A stretch of 20,106 nucleotides of DNA from a virus: IMG/VR virus record IMGVR_UViG_3300032053_000683, positions 1 to 20,106 of that record; one strand, 5' to 3'. The translations under genes were made by a program, and so were the position numbers. Numbering within the stretch: position 1 is the stretch's first letter; every line of letters begins with the position of its first letter. Below the pieces are notes generated by a model. The model searched no databases. It was not told the DNA's origin and saw only the letters and a list, made by a program, of their open reading frames with translations. Shown piece after piece: positions 7,835 to 14,555 of the stretch.

Positions 7835-7909
7835 TGGAAGCGGGAGTTGGAATCGCACCAACGACCTCCGGATTATGAGTCCGATGCTCTACTTCTGAGC
7901 TATCCCGCA
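7835..7909 (-). tRNA. tRNA with anticodon CAT (Met or Ile2), CCA encoded
   Basis: The minus strand folds as a 75-nt cloverleaf: acceptor TGCGGGA/TCCCGCT, D stem GCTC/GAGC, anticodon stem TCGGA/TCCGG with loop CTCATAA (anticodon at 7877-7875), T stem GTTGG/CCAAC, then T73 and an encoded CCA at 7837-7835. The anticodon stem does not have the three consecutive G-C pairs of initiator tRNAs, so it is an elongator Met or a lysidine-modified Ile2 (AUA) tRNA; the sequence cannot tell which. Oddities are a U1-U72 mismatch, a T loop TGCGATT with G at position 55, and a short D loop AGAAGTA with a single G. It lies 5 nt after the stop of the upstream gene and 4 nt before the next ATG, so it must be cut from a polycistronic transcript. 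Confidence 0.88.
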
Positions 7910-7914
7910 CCCGA

Positions 7915-8133
7915 TTAAAGTTCAGGAACAACTTCCGTCACATCAATGTCAACATTACCCTTTTGGGTTTGACGTCTCTTCACTGCTGCTCTATGACTTT
8001 CATGGGCACTTATGAATGACCTAATCTGGTCACGATGTTCTGCCTTCGTCATACCAAGACTGATTGCCATCAATGCTAGCATCCTCTTAGTTTTACGAGG
8101 AAGAATGCTATTAAAATCCGATCTATTTGCCAC
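7915..8133 (-). CDS. Small conserved T4-like phage protein, function unknown
   Basis: 72 aa with a GTG start directly after the upstream stop (TAAGTG), preceded by GAGAG about 8 nt away. The N-terminus MANRSDFNSILPRKTKRM is of a kind I recall in small uncharacterised proteins of T4-like phages, near the polymerase region; I cannot give it a name. The middle is a predicted helical segment (LALMAISLGMTKAEHRDQIR), followed by a basic stretch HRAAVKRRQTQKG and an acidic end. It could bind nucleic acid or a replication protein, but there is no motif to support either. The tRNA begins 5 nt after its stop codon. Confidence 0.7.
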   Translation of the reverse strand: MANRSDFNSILPRKTKRMLALMAISLGMTKAEHRDQIRSFISAHESHRAAVKRRQTQKGNVDIDVTEVVPEL

Positions 8134-8868
8134 TTATTTACTCTCTGTATTTAAAAATGATTCACACTTCTTCCAGAAGTTTTCTTGAACACCTGGATGA
8201 AATATTTGGAATGAATGCCAAAACATAGGTCTTGCTTCTTTACCATCTGATGCTAAATGACCAAATGTGGTGCCTCTTCCAACATGAGGCATGCCATCTT
8301 TGAGTGCCCATGAAGCGCACTCAGCTGGACTACTATCATACCCTAATGGCATATAAAAGTCAACAGGAACGATATTACTCTGTGATTCTGTAGCATATGT
8401 ATACTCTTCAGCAACATCTGCTCTCTTAGTTTCTAATCCACTTGGCTTATTAAGTGTTACAAAACTGTCTACACTTATGGCTAGACAAGAAGGAGCAACA
8501 AAAACATGTTGATTATTTTGAATGTGATTAGAACGTTGAATATTCCCAACTAGCCTACCGGCTGCTGCGGCTTTCATAGTTTCGTCTATAGCCTGATCAT
8601 TTAGAGGAATAGCATCTACGTCTAGAAACAAAATTACATCATGATCAAAACGTTTTTGAACCTCTGCACCGTCAAATGTGGTATGTGTAATACCATTTAG
8701 CACCCATGCTAAATCCAATGATGCCCCATGGCGCATATCTGTATGAATGCTGTAATGAACATAACCCTGTGGATTAAATTTATTAACAACACGTCTTTGT
8801 AGCTCTACAGTCTTCAGATCAATATTGTCCATGAAGAAAGAAATAATACATGCATTCGGCTTTTCCAT
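8134..8868 (-). CDS. Putative GT-A-fold transferase-like protein (DxD)
   Basis: 244 aa from the ATG at 8868, chosen because AAAGG precedes it and it starts one base after the upstream stop; a longer in-frame start inside the methyltransferase gene is less likely. The only clear signature is FLDVDAIPL (81-89), whose DVD after hydrophobic residues resembles the metal- and nucleotide-sugar-binding DxD of GT-A glycosyltransferases. Further on there are HVFVAPSCLAIS and HVGRGTTFGH segments and a terminal His/Trp-rich part (MFWHSFQIFHPG), as in transferases that move a sugar within a GT-A fold. No signal peptide is visible. It is the last member of the GT2, methyltransferase, methyltransferase group, with tight spacing. 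Acceptor and donor are unknown; the GT assignment is moderate. Confidence 0.55.
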   Translation of the reverse strand: MEKPNACIISFFMDNIDLKTVELQRRVVNKFNPQGYVHYSIHTDMRHGASLDLAWVLNGITHTTFDGAEVQKRFDHDVILFLDVDAIPLNDQAIDETMKAAAAGRLVGNIQRSNHIQNNQHVFVAPSCLAISVDSFVTLNKPSGLETKRADVAEEYTYATESQSNIVPVDFYMPLGYDSSPAECASWALKDGMPHVGRGTTFGHLASDGKEARPMFWHSFQIFHPGVQENFWKKCESFLNTESK

Positions 8869-8869
8869 T

Positions 8870-9562
8870 TTACACCTTTGGTTTTTCACATACAGCAATA
8901 TAGAGACCATTCCACCAAGTCTCAGCGTCCTGATTCTTTTCTTCAGGAGTCTTTAATTCCCATTCTTGATGAATGATTAAATTTGTTTCTTTGATACCAC
9001 GACGAGTTCCTGTCTTAGCAGGAGGATGATTCCAGTCATCTACAACAAAAATGAATACATCAGCTAGATTATCAATGTAATATGTTAGCGCATTACACTG
9101 ATCTTCATCTGTATGACCACCGTCATAGAAATATACATTGACGTCTTTGATCTCTTCTTTTTGTCGAGGATTCAATTTAAAGCAATCTGCTTCAATAAAG
9201 CAGTAATTCAATATCCCACTCTTCTTAGCATTTGCGTGAAATAGTGCTGCTGATGGATTTATTGAATTTCCAGTCGGTGTGTGCTTTATCTCAGATTCTT
9301 TACCAAACTCAGAAAAATTATCAATGGCGATGGCATTTGCATATTTGTTTCCGTATAATGCGGCGACAAATGTAGAACCTAACCAAACTCCAATTTCTAA
9401 ATAGCGATCGCCTTCTTTAATAAGATTGTTTAGGAGAACACGATTTCTGAAAGAAGCCATGCCCATCACATCAAATTCTACGGCAGTCAATTTAGTATAA
9501 CGACGCACTGCTTTGTCAATAGCAAGATCAATTCTACTAATGTAATCTTTCACTTTCTCCAT
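8870..9562 (-). CDS. Class I SAM-dependent methyltransferase-like protein (second of a pair)
   Basis: 230 aa. The SAM-binding motif I is YLEIGVWLGST (about 53-63), followed by the acidic end of strand 2 in AIAIDNF, a FIEADCFKL segment (motif III-like), and YFYDGGHTDED, the DGGH that family members with the Methyltransf_24-type fold use near the metal or substrate. FVVDDWN further on is the typical DDW after strand 5. The start is supported by GGAG 11 nt before the ATG at 9562, and it overlaps the preceding gene by 13 nt. It is followed by the DxD protein after a single base. The pair of related enzymes suggests duplication or consecutive methylations of a sugar. The substrate is unknown; a hydroxylase-like relative of the same fold cannot be excluded. 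Confidence 0.72.
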   Translation of the reverse strand: MEKVKDYISRIDLAIDKAVRRYTKLTAVEFDVMGMASFRNRVLLNNLIKEGDRYLEIGVWLGSTFVAALYGNKYANAIAIDNFSEFGKESEIKHTPTGNSINPSAALFHANAKKSGILNYCFIEADCFKLNPRQKEEIKDVNVYFYDGGHTDEDQCNALTYYIDNLADVFIFVVDDWNHPPAKTGTRRGIKETNLIIHQEWELKTPEEKNQDAETWWNGLYIAVCEKPKV

Positions 9563-10173
9563 ATAAATTTGGCTCCATGACCCTCAACATTCTGAACACC
9601 CCAAATAGAATCAACTGCTTCTTTAATCGGAACATGAAACCAATCATCTCCAATTAGAATTCCACCCGGTCTAATAATACTAGACCAATTCTGGAGATCA
9701 TTCAATACAGAGAAAAAATCGTGTCCGGCGTCGATGTACACTAGATCTGGAACAACATTAAAATTCTTAAGTGTAAGAAATGCGTTCTGTGAATCACATG
9801 GGAATGGGGTGATTATGTTTTGAAATCCAGTATGCAATGTATTAGATAAAAATTGATCGTATATTGTAGGACGACCATTTTTACAATCCATAATATATGA
9901 TGATCTATCCCACATTTCAACTGACCCTAGAAAAGTGTCTATACAAACAATTTCTAGATCTTCAATGCCTTGTGCAATAGCTGCGTTTGCCATATATCGA
10001 GCACTTCCGCCGAGCCATGTGCCAACTTCAACAATTAACTTTGGTTTGACTTCTGCAATCACTTCATCAAATGCAGGATGTTCACTTGACCAACCATGAC
10101 TGTTGAATGGTAGCTGTGCTACATCATAATATGGATCATGACCACCAAATAATAATTCTCTCACTTTCGCCAT
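9550..10173 (-). CDS. Class I SAM-dependent methyltransferase-like protein (first of a pair)
   Basis: 207 aa. Motif I is IVEVGTWLGGSARY (47-60), the strand-2 acidic residue lies in IVCIDTF, and LVYIDAGHDF plus GGILIGDDWFH follow, the same series of motifs as in the next gene downstream. This pattern fits the Methyltransf_24 and cephalosporin-hydroxylase-like group, which includes many sugar O-methyltransferases in glycan clusters. GGGAG lies 8 nt before the ATG at 10173. It overlaps the GT2 gene by 13 nt and the second methyltransferase by 13 nt, so the three are surely one translational unit. Likely cytoplasmic. The substrate cannot be deduced; a glycan is suggested only by the neighbours. 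Confidence 0.75.
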   Translation of the reverse strand: MAKVRELLFGGHDPYYDVAQLPFNSHGWSSEHPAFDEVIAEVKPKLIVEVGTWLGGSARYMANAAIAQGIEDLEIVCIDTFLGSVEMWDRSSYIMDCKNGRPTIYDQFLSNTLHTGFQNIITPFPCDSQNAFLTLKNFNVVPDLVYIDAGHDFFSVLNDLQNWSSIIRPGGILIGDDWFHVPIKEAVDSIWGVQNVEGHGAKFIWRK

Positions 10174-10913
10174 GGCAAAACTCCCTCATAACGTCTAAAC
10201 ATTTCCTCATTACCGTGCTTAAAAAAGTCCGGTTGAACTGAAAGAGGACTGTTACCAACAGTGTAGTTCACACTGTATTTATATGTACAATCAAAGTTAG
10301 GTGCGTGCTGTCTTAGTGTAGCACATATCACTCTATCTATTTCTGGTTGACCTGGTTCTCTGAACTTTCGGAACCAAATTGATGAAATTCCAACAGCAAG
10401 TTTTCTTGGTATAAGATAGCAATTCACATCAATAAAATAGTCTTGAGGATGTAGTACACTTGCCCACTTGCCTAAACTTTCGCAATCATCATTCCCTAGA
10501 TATTTCCCATCGACGTCCTGTAATTGTCTTAGAGAATATGCCCAGTCTCTACCACTATCAATAACTTGCAAGCAGTCAGATACGTGATCTGGAAGTAATG
10601 AATTATCGTCATCTAGAAATATTAGATGCTCACCATCAGCCAGATAACTTCCCGCACCATACATTCTATGTCCATTCCAACGATCTGTTCCGGTTGGATA
10701 TGGTAGATTGATTATGTCTAGACGATAATCAGATTTGTTGCTAAAATCTATTGTTTCCAATATATTTTCTACAACTGGTTTTCGGTTTGGTCCATCAACA
10801 AAAAGCAAATGCTGAATTGGTCTATGAGTTTGATTCATGACCGATTCAATGCATTTGCGTAATAGAGGATTGCCCGTTGTCGCTGTTATAATTGTTACGA
10901 GTGCTTTAGACAC
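10161..10913 (-). CDS. Glycosyltransferase family 2-like protein
   Basis: 250 aa with a GTG start at 10913, chosen because AAGGA lies 8 nt before it. The N-terminus is classic GT2: VTIITATTGNPLLRKCIESV, with a nucleotide-binding strand, then QHLLFVDGP, and the metal/UDP-sugar binding LIFLDDDNSLLPDH (DDD). The catalytic-base region cannot be placed with confidence; the C-terminal half has no membrane helix, so the enzyme is soluble. It opens the group of two methyltransferases and a DxD protein, after an 81-nt gap that separates it from the VWA gene. It probably transfers a sugar to a cell-surface glycan, a virion protein or modified DNA; which of these is not shown. Confidence 0.88.
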   Translation of the reverse strand: MSKALVTIITATTGNPLLRKCIESVMNQTHRPIQHLLFVDGPNRKPVVENILETIDFSNKSDYRLDIINLPYPTGTDRWNGHRMYGAGSYLADGEHLIFLDDDNSLLPDHVSDCLQVIDSGRDWAYSLRQLQDVDGKYLGNDDCESLGKWASVLHPQDYFIDVNCYLIPRKLAVGISSIWFRKFREPGQPEIDRVICATLRQHAPNFDCTYKYSVNYTVGNSPLSVQPDFFKHGNEEMFRRYEGVLPWRK

Positions 10914-10994
10914 ACAAACTGTCCTTTTTCATTACGAATATTTTTAGACTTTTTACCAAAGTTTGGATGATTATTCCCACGGATATTTGTGGTT
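10914..10994. other. 81-nt intergenic spacer between VWA gene and GT2 gene
   Basis: One of two real gaps in the window. On the minus strand it holds a short inverted repeat (CCAC and GTGG around 8 nt, 10977-10992) just after the VWA stop, AT-rich sequence, and the AAGGA ribosome site of the GT2 gene. I see no good -35/-10 pair and no T-run after the weak hairpin, so neither a promoter nor a terminator can be called. Confidence 0.5.
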
Positions 10995-11750
10995 TTATGG
11001 AGTTGCTACTGGTGCGCCTGATGTTGATAGATTAACTGTAACATTAACTGATGGTGCGGCGGCATCACCAGCCGAAACAATTGGAATGTTTCCACCCATA
11101 GATGCAGTTCTTTCAGAAAGTGTGAATGACGCTCCTGATGCTGCATAACCAACACCCTGCGGAGCAGCCTTGAATGTATTGAGAGAACGAGTCAGTGACT
11201 CATATGTTCCAGCGACACCAAGCTTGTTAGCACCAAATGTTAAAGAACTTCCTGCAGCAATACCATACTTGGCAGCTTCAGCAATAGCATTCTGATTAGC
11301 ACCTAAGAATACAAATTCCCACTTCCAAATATTGGTGTGCTCAGTGATCAAGGCATTCAACATATCTTTTGTTGTTCTATGACTAGCGTTTTCTTCTCCA
11401 TCTGTTAGAATAACGAAAATCACTTTGCCCGGACGATCGCTTTCCTTCAAAGAAGCAAAATGCTTACCAAGATCTCGAATAGTATCCGCAGCGGCATCAA
11501 GTAAAGCAGTGCCGCCTGCAGGAATATATGTCTTATTAGTTAGCTCGGCAACATCCTGAATGCGAGCAAGTTTGTAGGTGAAATTCTGATCAGTGGAAAA
11601 TTGTAATAGGGAGAACGTGTCTCCTTCTTTGGCAGTTTCTTTCTGCCCCGCAAGGAAGGCATTAAAGCCTCCTAGAGTGTCCTTAAGGATAGTCTGCATA
11701 GAACCAGACTTATCTAGAACCAATGTGATGTGCGTGTAATTCTCTTTCAT
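10995..11750 (-). CDS. von Willebrand factor type A (VWA) domain protein
   Basis: 251 aa. A VWA domain fills the first 190 residues, with a complete MIDAS metal site: DKSGS (13-17), Thr81 in PAGGTALLDA, and Asp117 in VILTDGEE. A long FLGANQNAIAEAAKYGI segment follows. The last 50 residues are Ala/Ser/Gly/Val-rich (GYAASGASFTLSER to the end), low in complexity and probably flexible. No signal peptide or membrane segment, so it is cytoplasmic, as for TerY-type VWA proteins. VWA domains bind protein partners through a metal ion, so this is likely an interaction module. It starts 3 nt after the metallophosphoesterase stop and is probably co-transcribed with it from the promoter at 12964-12992. 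The role in the phage is unknown. Confidence 0.9.
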   Translation of the reverse strand: MKENYTHITLVLDKSGSMQTILKDTLGGFNAFLAGQKETAKEGDTFSLLQFSTDQNFTYKLARIQDVAELTNKTYIPAGGTALLDAAADTIRDLGKHFASLKESDRPGKVIFVILTDGEENASHRTTKDMLNALITEHTNIWKWEFVFLGANQNAIAEAAKYGIAAGSSLTFGANKLGVAGTYESLTRSLNTFKAAPQGVGYAASGASFTLSERTASMGGNIPIVSAGDAAAPSVNVTVNLSTSGAPVATP

Positions 11751-11753
11751 ATA

Positions 11754-12563
11754 TTAAACCTCAAATGTAGTATTGATATCAAAATTTTCGTTCTCAGGGA
11801 ACGCGGGTTGCATTTGATTAGCATACCCTCTTGGATTACAAATAACCTGTGTCTCACCAATTATATAGGCATGAGAATCATGCGTATGACCATGCACCCA
11901 AACTTTAATCTGTTGATTATCTAATATAATTGATTCCAAACTTGTGTAGTAAGCATAGTTCAGAGGATTATTCACACCATAGCGTGGATGACTACTCTTC
12001 ACAGAGGGAGCCATGTGGGTCATTACGATAACTTTCTTATCCTTGTTTTCTGCAAGGAACTTTTTAAGAGAGTCAATAGCAAGACGATGATCAGCAACCG
12101 TGTCATCAGGATGAAGAGTTCTTTTATCATCTTTCATGATAATATCATAGTCATTCATTCCACGACGTGCATGCATCTTAATAATCGTATCATTATGCAT
12201 CATATCTGTCCATAGAGTAGCTCCCCAAAGAACGATATCGTTCTCAAGAGTTACACTTTCTTTTTCTAGAAGAGTGACATTAGTATCACTTAGAAAGTCG
12301 CGCAATACTGGTAAAGTTATTTCCCAGCTGCCGCTATAATGCTCATGATTTCCCATGATATAATATGCTTTATCATATTTTGCACATTGTACCTTGAAGA
12401 ATTCTCTATAACGGTCACGTTGTAGTATAGCAGTTTTATCTGTCCTGTGCGGCTGAAGATATGTGGCGAGCGCAATATCTCCTGCAAGAAGAAGATTATC
12501 TCCTCCCGGAAGTTTCAGATCGCAAAATTCTAGATGAATATCGCTTAATAAATTAAATTTCAT
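11754..12563 (-). CDS. Calcineurin-like metallophosphoesterase
   Basis: 269 aa from the ATG at 12563, which puts the family-typical opening MKFNLLSDIHLEF at the N-terminus; a GTG 12 nt upstream is possible. All metallophosphoesterase motifs are present: SDIH (7-10, Asp8 and His10), GD (28-29), GNHE (71-74), a THMAP segment near residue 187 and GHTH near residue 230, which together hold two metal ions. Such enzymes cut phosphomonoesters or diesters in nucleotides, nucleic acids or proteins. It overlaps the DUF1289 gene by 11 nt and ends 3 nt before the VWA gene. It is cytoplasmic. The substrate is not evident, and the small size argues against the SbcD/gp47 recombination nuclease, which is longer. 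Confidence 0.93.
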   Translation of the reverse strand: MKFNLLSDIHLEFCDLKLPGGDNLLLAGDIALATYLQPHRTDKTAILQRDRYREFFKVQCAKYDKAYYIMGNHEHYSGSWEITLPVLRDFLSDTNVTLLEKESVTLENDIVLWGATLWTDMMHNDTIIKMHARRGMNDYDIIMKDDKRTLHPDDTVADHRLAIDSLKKFLAENKDKKVIVMTHMAPSVKSSHPRYGVNNPLNYAYYTSLESIILDNQQIKVWVHGHTHDSHAYIIGETQVICNPRGYANQMQPAFPENENFDINTTFEV

Positions 12564-12753
12564 TTCTTTCTTCACAATTCTTCAAAATTAAACTCTTGGT
12601 GGCATCATCTGCCGTATCCCATTCAATGATCTCGGGAATAGAGCGAAAACAGCCAACACAAAATCCTGTCTGGCTACTTATAAAACAGTTGTTGTTACAT
12701 GGTGACGTCGTTGGCGGTGGAATTTTATTCCAGACGTCATTCAAGTCACGCAT
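12553..12753 (-). CDS. DUF1289-like small cysteine protein
   Basis: 66 aa. The pattern SPCNNNC (18-23), then GFCVGCFRSIPEIIEW (30-45), gives four cysteines at 19, 23, 32 and 35 followed by the R-(S/T)-x-x-E-I-x-x-W signature of DUF1289 proteins, which are thought to bind a metal or Fe-S cluster; their function is not known. The family is mainly found in Proteobacteria, and so this gene hints at the host group. The ATG at 12753 overlaps the end of the preceding small gene by 8 nt (ATGCGTGA), and the metallophosphoesterase starts before it ends. It has no ribosome site better than an A-rich run, which suggests coupled translation. Confidence 0.82.
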   Translation of the reverse strand: MRDLNDVWNKIPPPTTSPCNNNCFISSQTGFCVGCFRSIPEIIEWDTADDATKSLILKNCEERNEI

Positions 12754-12934
12754 TTTTTCTTTTCAAGTTAATCAGTGGCTTCATATCATGAAGCCCTATT
12801 GACTTAAGAAATTCTCTTGAGGATCGCATCTTTTCTTCAAAAGAAACATTCCCAAACTTCTCCGAACTCTCCTCCGGAGTGAAGGACTTTCTAACAGCCA
12901 ATTTCAACTTGGGATTTGTAATTCTATATCTCAT
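12746..12934 (-). CDS. Hypothetical 62-aa protein, first gene after promoter
   Basis: 62 aa, basic at both ends and acidic in the centre, without a recognisable motif. The ATG at 12934 has GGA about 7 nt upstream, and a sigma70-type promoter lies just before it, giving a leader of about 23 nt. The 8-nt overlap with DUF1289 points to coupled translation. Being first in a short operon it is likely made early in infection (inference). Function unknown. Confidence 0.6.
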   Translation of the reverse strand: MRYRITNPKLKLAVRKSFTPEESSEKFGNVSFEEKMRSSREFLKSIGLHDMKPLINLKRKNA

Positions 12935-12963
12935 TTAAAATCCAAATTTAATCAGATACTTAT

Positions 12964-12992
12964 ATTATACGCTACTATACGACTAATGTAAA
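12964..12992 (-). promoter_or_regulatory. Sigma70-type early promoter P3
   Basis: On the minus strand TTTACA (12992-12987) and TATAAT (12969-12964) are separated by 17 bp, the ideal spacing. The -10 is followed by ATAAG, so the start would be near 12957, about 23 nt before the ATG of the 62-aa gene. The segment from the spacer end to the -10 (AGTAGCGTATAATATA) matches the promoter before gp45 at 15 of 16 positions. It lies in the gap after the dCMP deaminase gene, so it should drive the 62-aa gene, DUF1289, the phosphoesterase and the VWA gene. Confidence 0.85.
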
Positions 12993-13012
12993 GCAATATA
13001 ACTGCAATAGGA

Positions 13013-13486
13013 TCAACTAGTTGCGGTAAGTACAGGGAAATCATAAACATATTCGACAAGTTCTACTCCCATCTCTGCAGCATATCTTTTGGTCTTATCA
13101 AAGGCATCGCTCCAGCGAACTAGTTGGTCTGGGCTGGCGATAGGAGCAACGATACGTGTTATTCCTGCCTGCGCTACCTGAACCACACAACGATCGCACG
13201 GAATGAAGGGAATTGTGTACAGAGTATATCCATGAACTGGTTCTCTAGCTGCAAAAATCGCATTCATTTCACCATGAACAATTCGGCTATATTTCTCGTC
13301 TCGGTTTGAATAAAGCTTGGCATCATCTGGCATCATCTTTGGAAAGCCATTAAAACCAACAGAAGCAACCGTCCTATCTGGACGAACTATTACCGCACCA
13401 ACCTTGGTACTAGGATCCTTGCTCCAACTAGAAATTGTTCTAGCTAAATCAAGAAATCTAAGATCCCATTTCTTTATATTATCCAT
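13013..13486 (-). CDS. Deoxycytidylate (dCMP) deaminase
   Basis: Zinc enzyme that deaminates dCMP to dUMP for dTMP synthesis. I prefer the ATG at 13486 (157 aa): AGGA lies 8 nt upstream, and the protein then opens with MDNIKKWDLRFLDLA, typical of the family; an ATG at 13534 that overlaps the preceding stop is the alternative (173 aa). The zinc site is HGE (71-73; most relatives have HAE) and PCDRC (96-100). KDPSTKVGAVIV (23-34) fits the family's N-terminal segment. The extra zinc-site insert of T4 dCMP deaminase is absent, so it is the compact type. It is the last gene of the P2 set, followed by the P3 promoter. It would work alongside gp1 kinase in nucleotide supply. Confidence 0.92.
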   Translation of the reverse strand: MDNIKKWDLRFLDLARTISSWSKDPSTKVGAVIVRPDRTVASVGFNGFPKMMPDDAKLYSNRDEKYSRIVHGEMNAIFAAREPVHGYTLYTIPFIPCDRCVVQVAQAGITRIVAPIASPDQLVRWSDAFDKTKRYAAEMGVELVEYVYDFPVLTATS

Positions 13487-13530
13487 CAAAGTTATCCTAG
13501 CGGCGTCATAGGTGTTTGGATTCTTTAGAA

Positions 13531-13968
13531 TCATTCGCGATTTCTCGGTCCGTAGCCGCTGGGATTCTCAGGACCCCAAAGACCAGCTTCCTTCAGAGGA
13601 TCGATTTTTATTTCAAACGCAGGATCAATCCAATCAACAACGCCAGTAATGGGAGCAGTCGTAGTAACACTTTGTTCCTTGCAACAAGATTCTCCCGCTT
13701 CTTCTCGAGCAGCATAATCATTACAATTATCACCTTTTGTCTCAGAGTATTTCTTATTAAACTCACCTTGCGCGCACAGACTTTCAAAAATATTCCAAAG
13801 TTTCTCAAACTTCAATTGATACAGACCTTCCAGCCCCATTGTAATATTGGCAATATCGTCAGTAGACATATCTTGTTCTAGAACACCTTCCGTTAGAACT
13901 TTCATATCCTCAACAATTCCCCAACAATTCATAATTGCTTGTTCTAAATCAAATCTATCGTTGCTCAT
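13531..13968 (-). CDS. Conserved T4-like phage hypothetical protein (145 aa)
   Basis: 145 aa from the ATG at 13968, chosen because GGGAG is 5 nt upstream; a GTG 12 nt earlier is unlikely as it would place the ribosome site inside the gene. The N-terminus MSNDRFDLEQAIMNCWGIVED and the following VLEQDMSTDDIANITMGLEGLY helical region are of a type I recall in uncharacterised T4-like phage proteins. The C-terminal half holds two adjacent cysteines in GESCCKEQ, then a Pro-rich tail GLWGPENPSGYGPRNRE. No enzyme motif. It sits two bases after the stop of the upstream gene and before the deaminase. Function unknown. Confidence 0.75.
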   Translation of the reverse strand: MSNDRFDLEQAIMNCWGIVEDMKVLTEGVLEQDMSTDDIANITMGLEGLYQLKFEKLWNIFESLCAQGEFNKKYSETKGDNCNDYAAREEAGESCCKEQSVTTTAPITGVVDWIDPAFEIKIDPLKEAGLWGPENPSGYGPRNRE

Positions 13969-13970
13969 AA

Positions 13971-14555
13971 TTACTCCCACAATCCTTGGTAATATTTCCC
14001 GAATAAACGGGTTCCATTTTGAATTCTCGCCGTGTGCTTCTTCAATCCATCCATATCAAGTTGGTATGTATGGTTGGGACCATCTACCATTTGATAAAAT
14101 TCCGCGCCCGCAATAGTTTTGGCTGAATTCATAGGCAGTGGTTCACCGATAGGATTATGATCCTTATCAAGTGCTTGCCACAATGTATCTAATGTTCCAG
14201 AACGAAATTGGTCTTCATCATCATCAGATATGATCTGAGTAAATGCCCAGATCATTTCATCCATTATCCAATCCCAACGATTGAAATGATATTCGTCGGT
14301 ATCATATTCATTTTCTTTAGGAGCAGCGGCAGTAGAACGTATTTCTTCTGGGACATCCTCATCATCTGTGTTAGGCGCGCCATGCTTATTTTTCTGAACT
14401 TGCTTTAACATAGGAAGAATAATTAGACCAAGAGTGTGATCCATATTCCATGTATCGTATTTATCAATACGAATGTTAATCTTACGTTCTTTGGCGTCTT
14501 GCCAGACGCCCTTCACTTTCTTGCTATTTTGATGTCTACCAATATAAACACGCAT
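13971..14555 (-). CDS. Conserved phage hypothetical protein (194 aa)
   Basis: 194 aa. A recurring phage protein with the segments IRIDKYDTWNMDHTLGLIIL (29-48), MLKQVQKNKHGAP, and RWDWIMDEMIWAF, and ending in RIQNGTRLFGKYYQGLWE. I recognise this pattern from many myoviruses, where it has no assigned function. The centre is acidic (SDDDEDQF). Here the N-terminal portion is short: only some 30 residues precede the conserved WNMDH part, while other versions I recall have a longer N-terminus. The ATG at 14555 overlaps the cupin-like stop by one base. No membrane segment. Function unknown; the high conservation in phages implies an infection role. Confidence 0.8.
   Translation of the reverse strand: MRVYIGRHQNSKKVKGVWQDAKERKINIRIDKYDTWNMDHTLGLIILPMLKQVQKNKHGAPNTDDEDVPEEIRSTAAAPKENEYDTDEYHFNRWDWIMDEMIWAFTQIISDDDEDQFRSGTLDTLWQALDKDHNPIGEPLPMNSAKTIAGAEFYQMVDGPNHTYQLDMDGLKKHTARIQNGTRLFGKYYQGLWE

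Noticed and set aside
10276-10283. Perfect TATAAATA on the minus strand inside the GT2 gene
   Set aside because: It is embedded in coding sequence, over 100 nt before the next start, with no gene placed suitably; likely chance in AT-rich DNA.
10977-10992. Hairpin CCAC-8 nt-GTGG after the VWA gene as terminator
   Set aside because: Only four base pairs and no T-run following; too weak to call.
10963-11148. Plus-strand open frame opposite the VWA gene
   Set aside because: Antisense shadow of the low-complexity VWA tail; no ribosome site or recognisable protein. The same applies to all other plus-strand frames in the window.
11754-12563. Metallophosphoesterase as the gp47/SbcD recombination nuclease
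   Set aside because: Too short, lacks the C-terminal capping domain, and no gp46/SbcC partner is adjacent.
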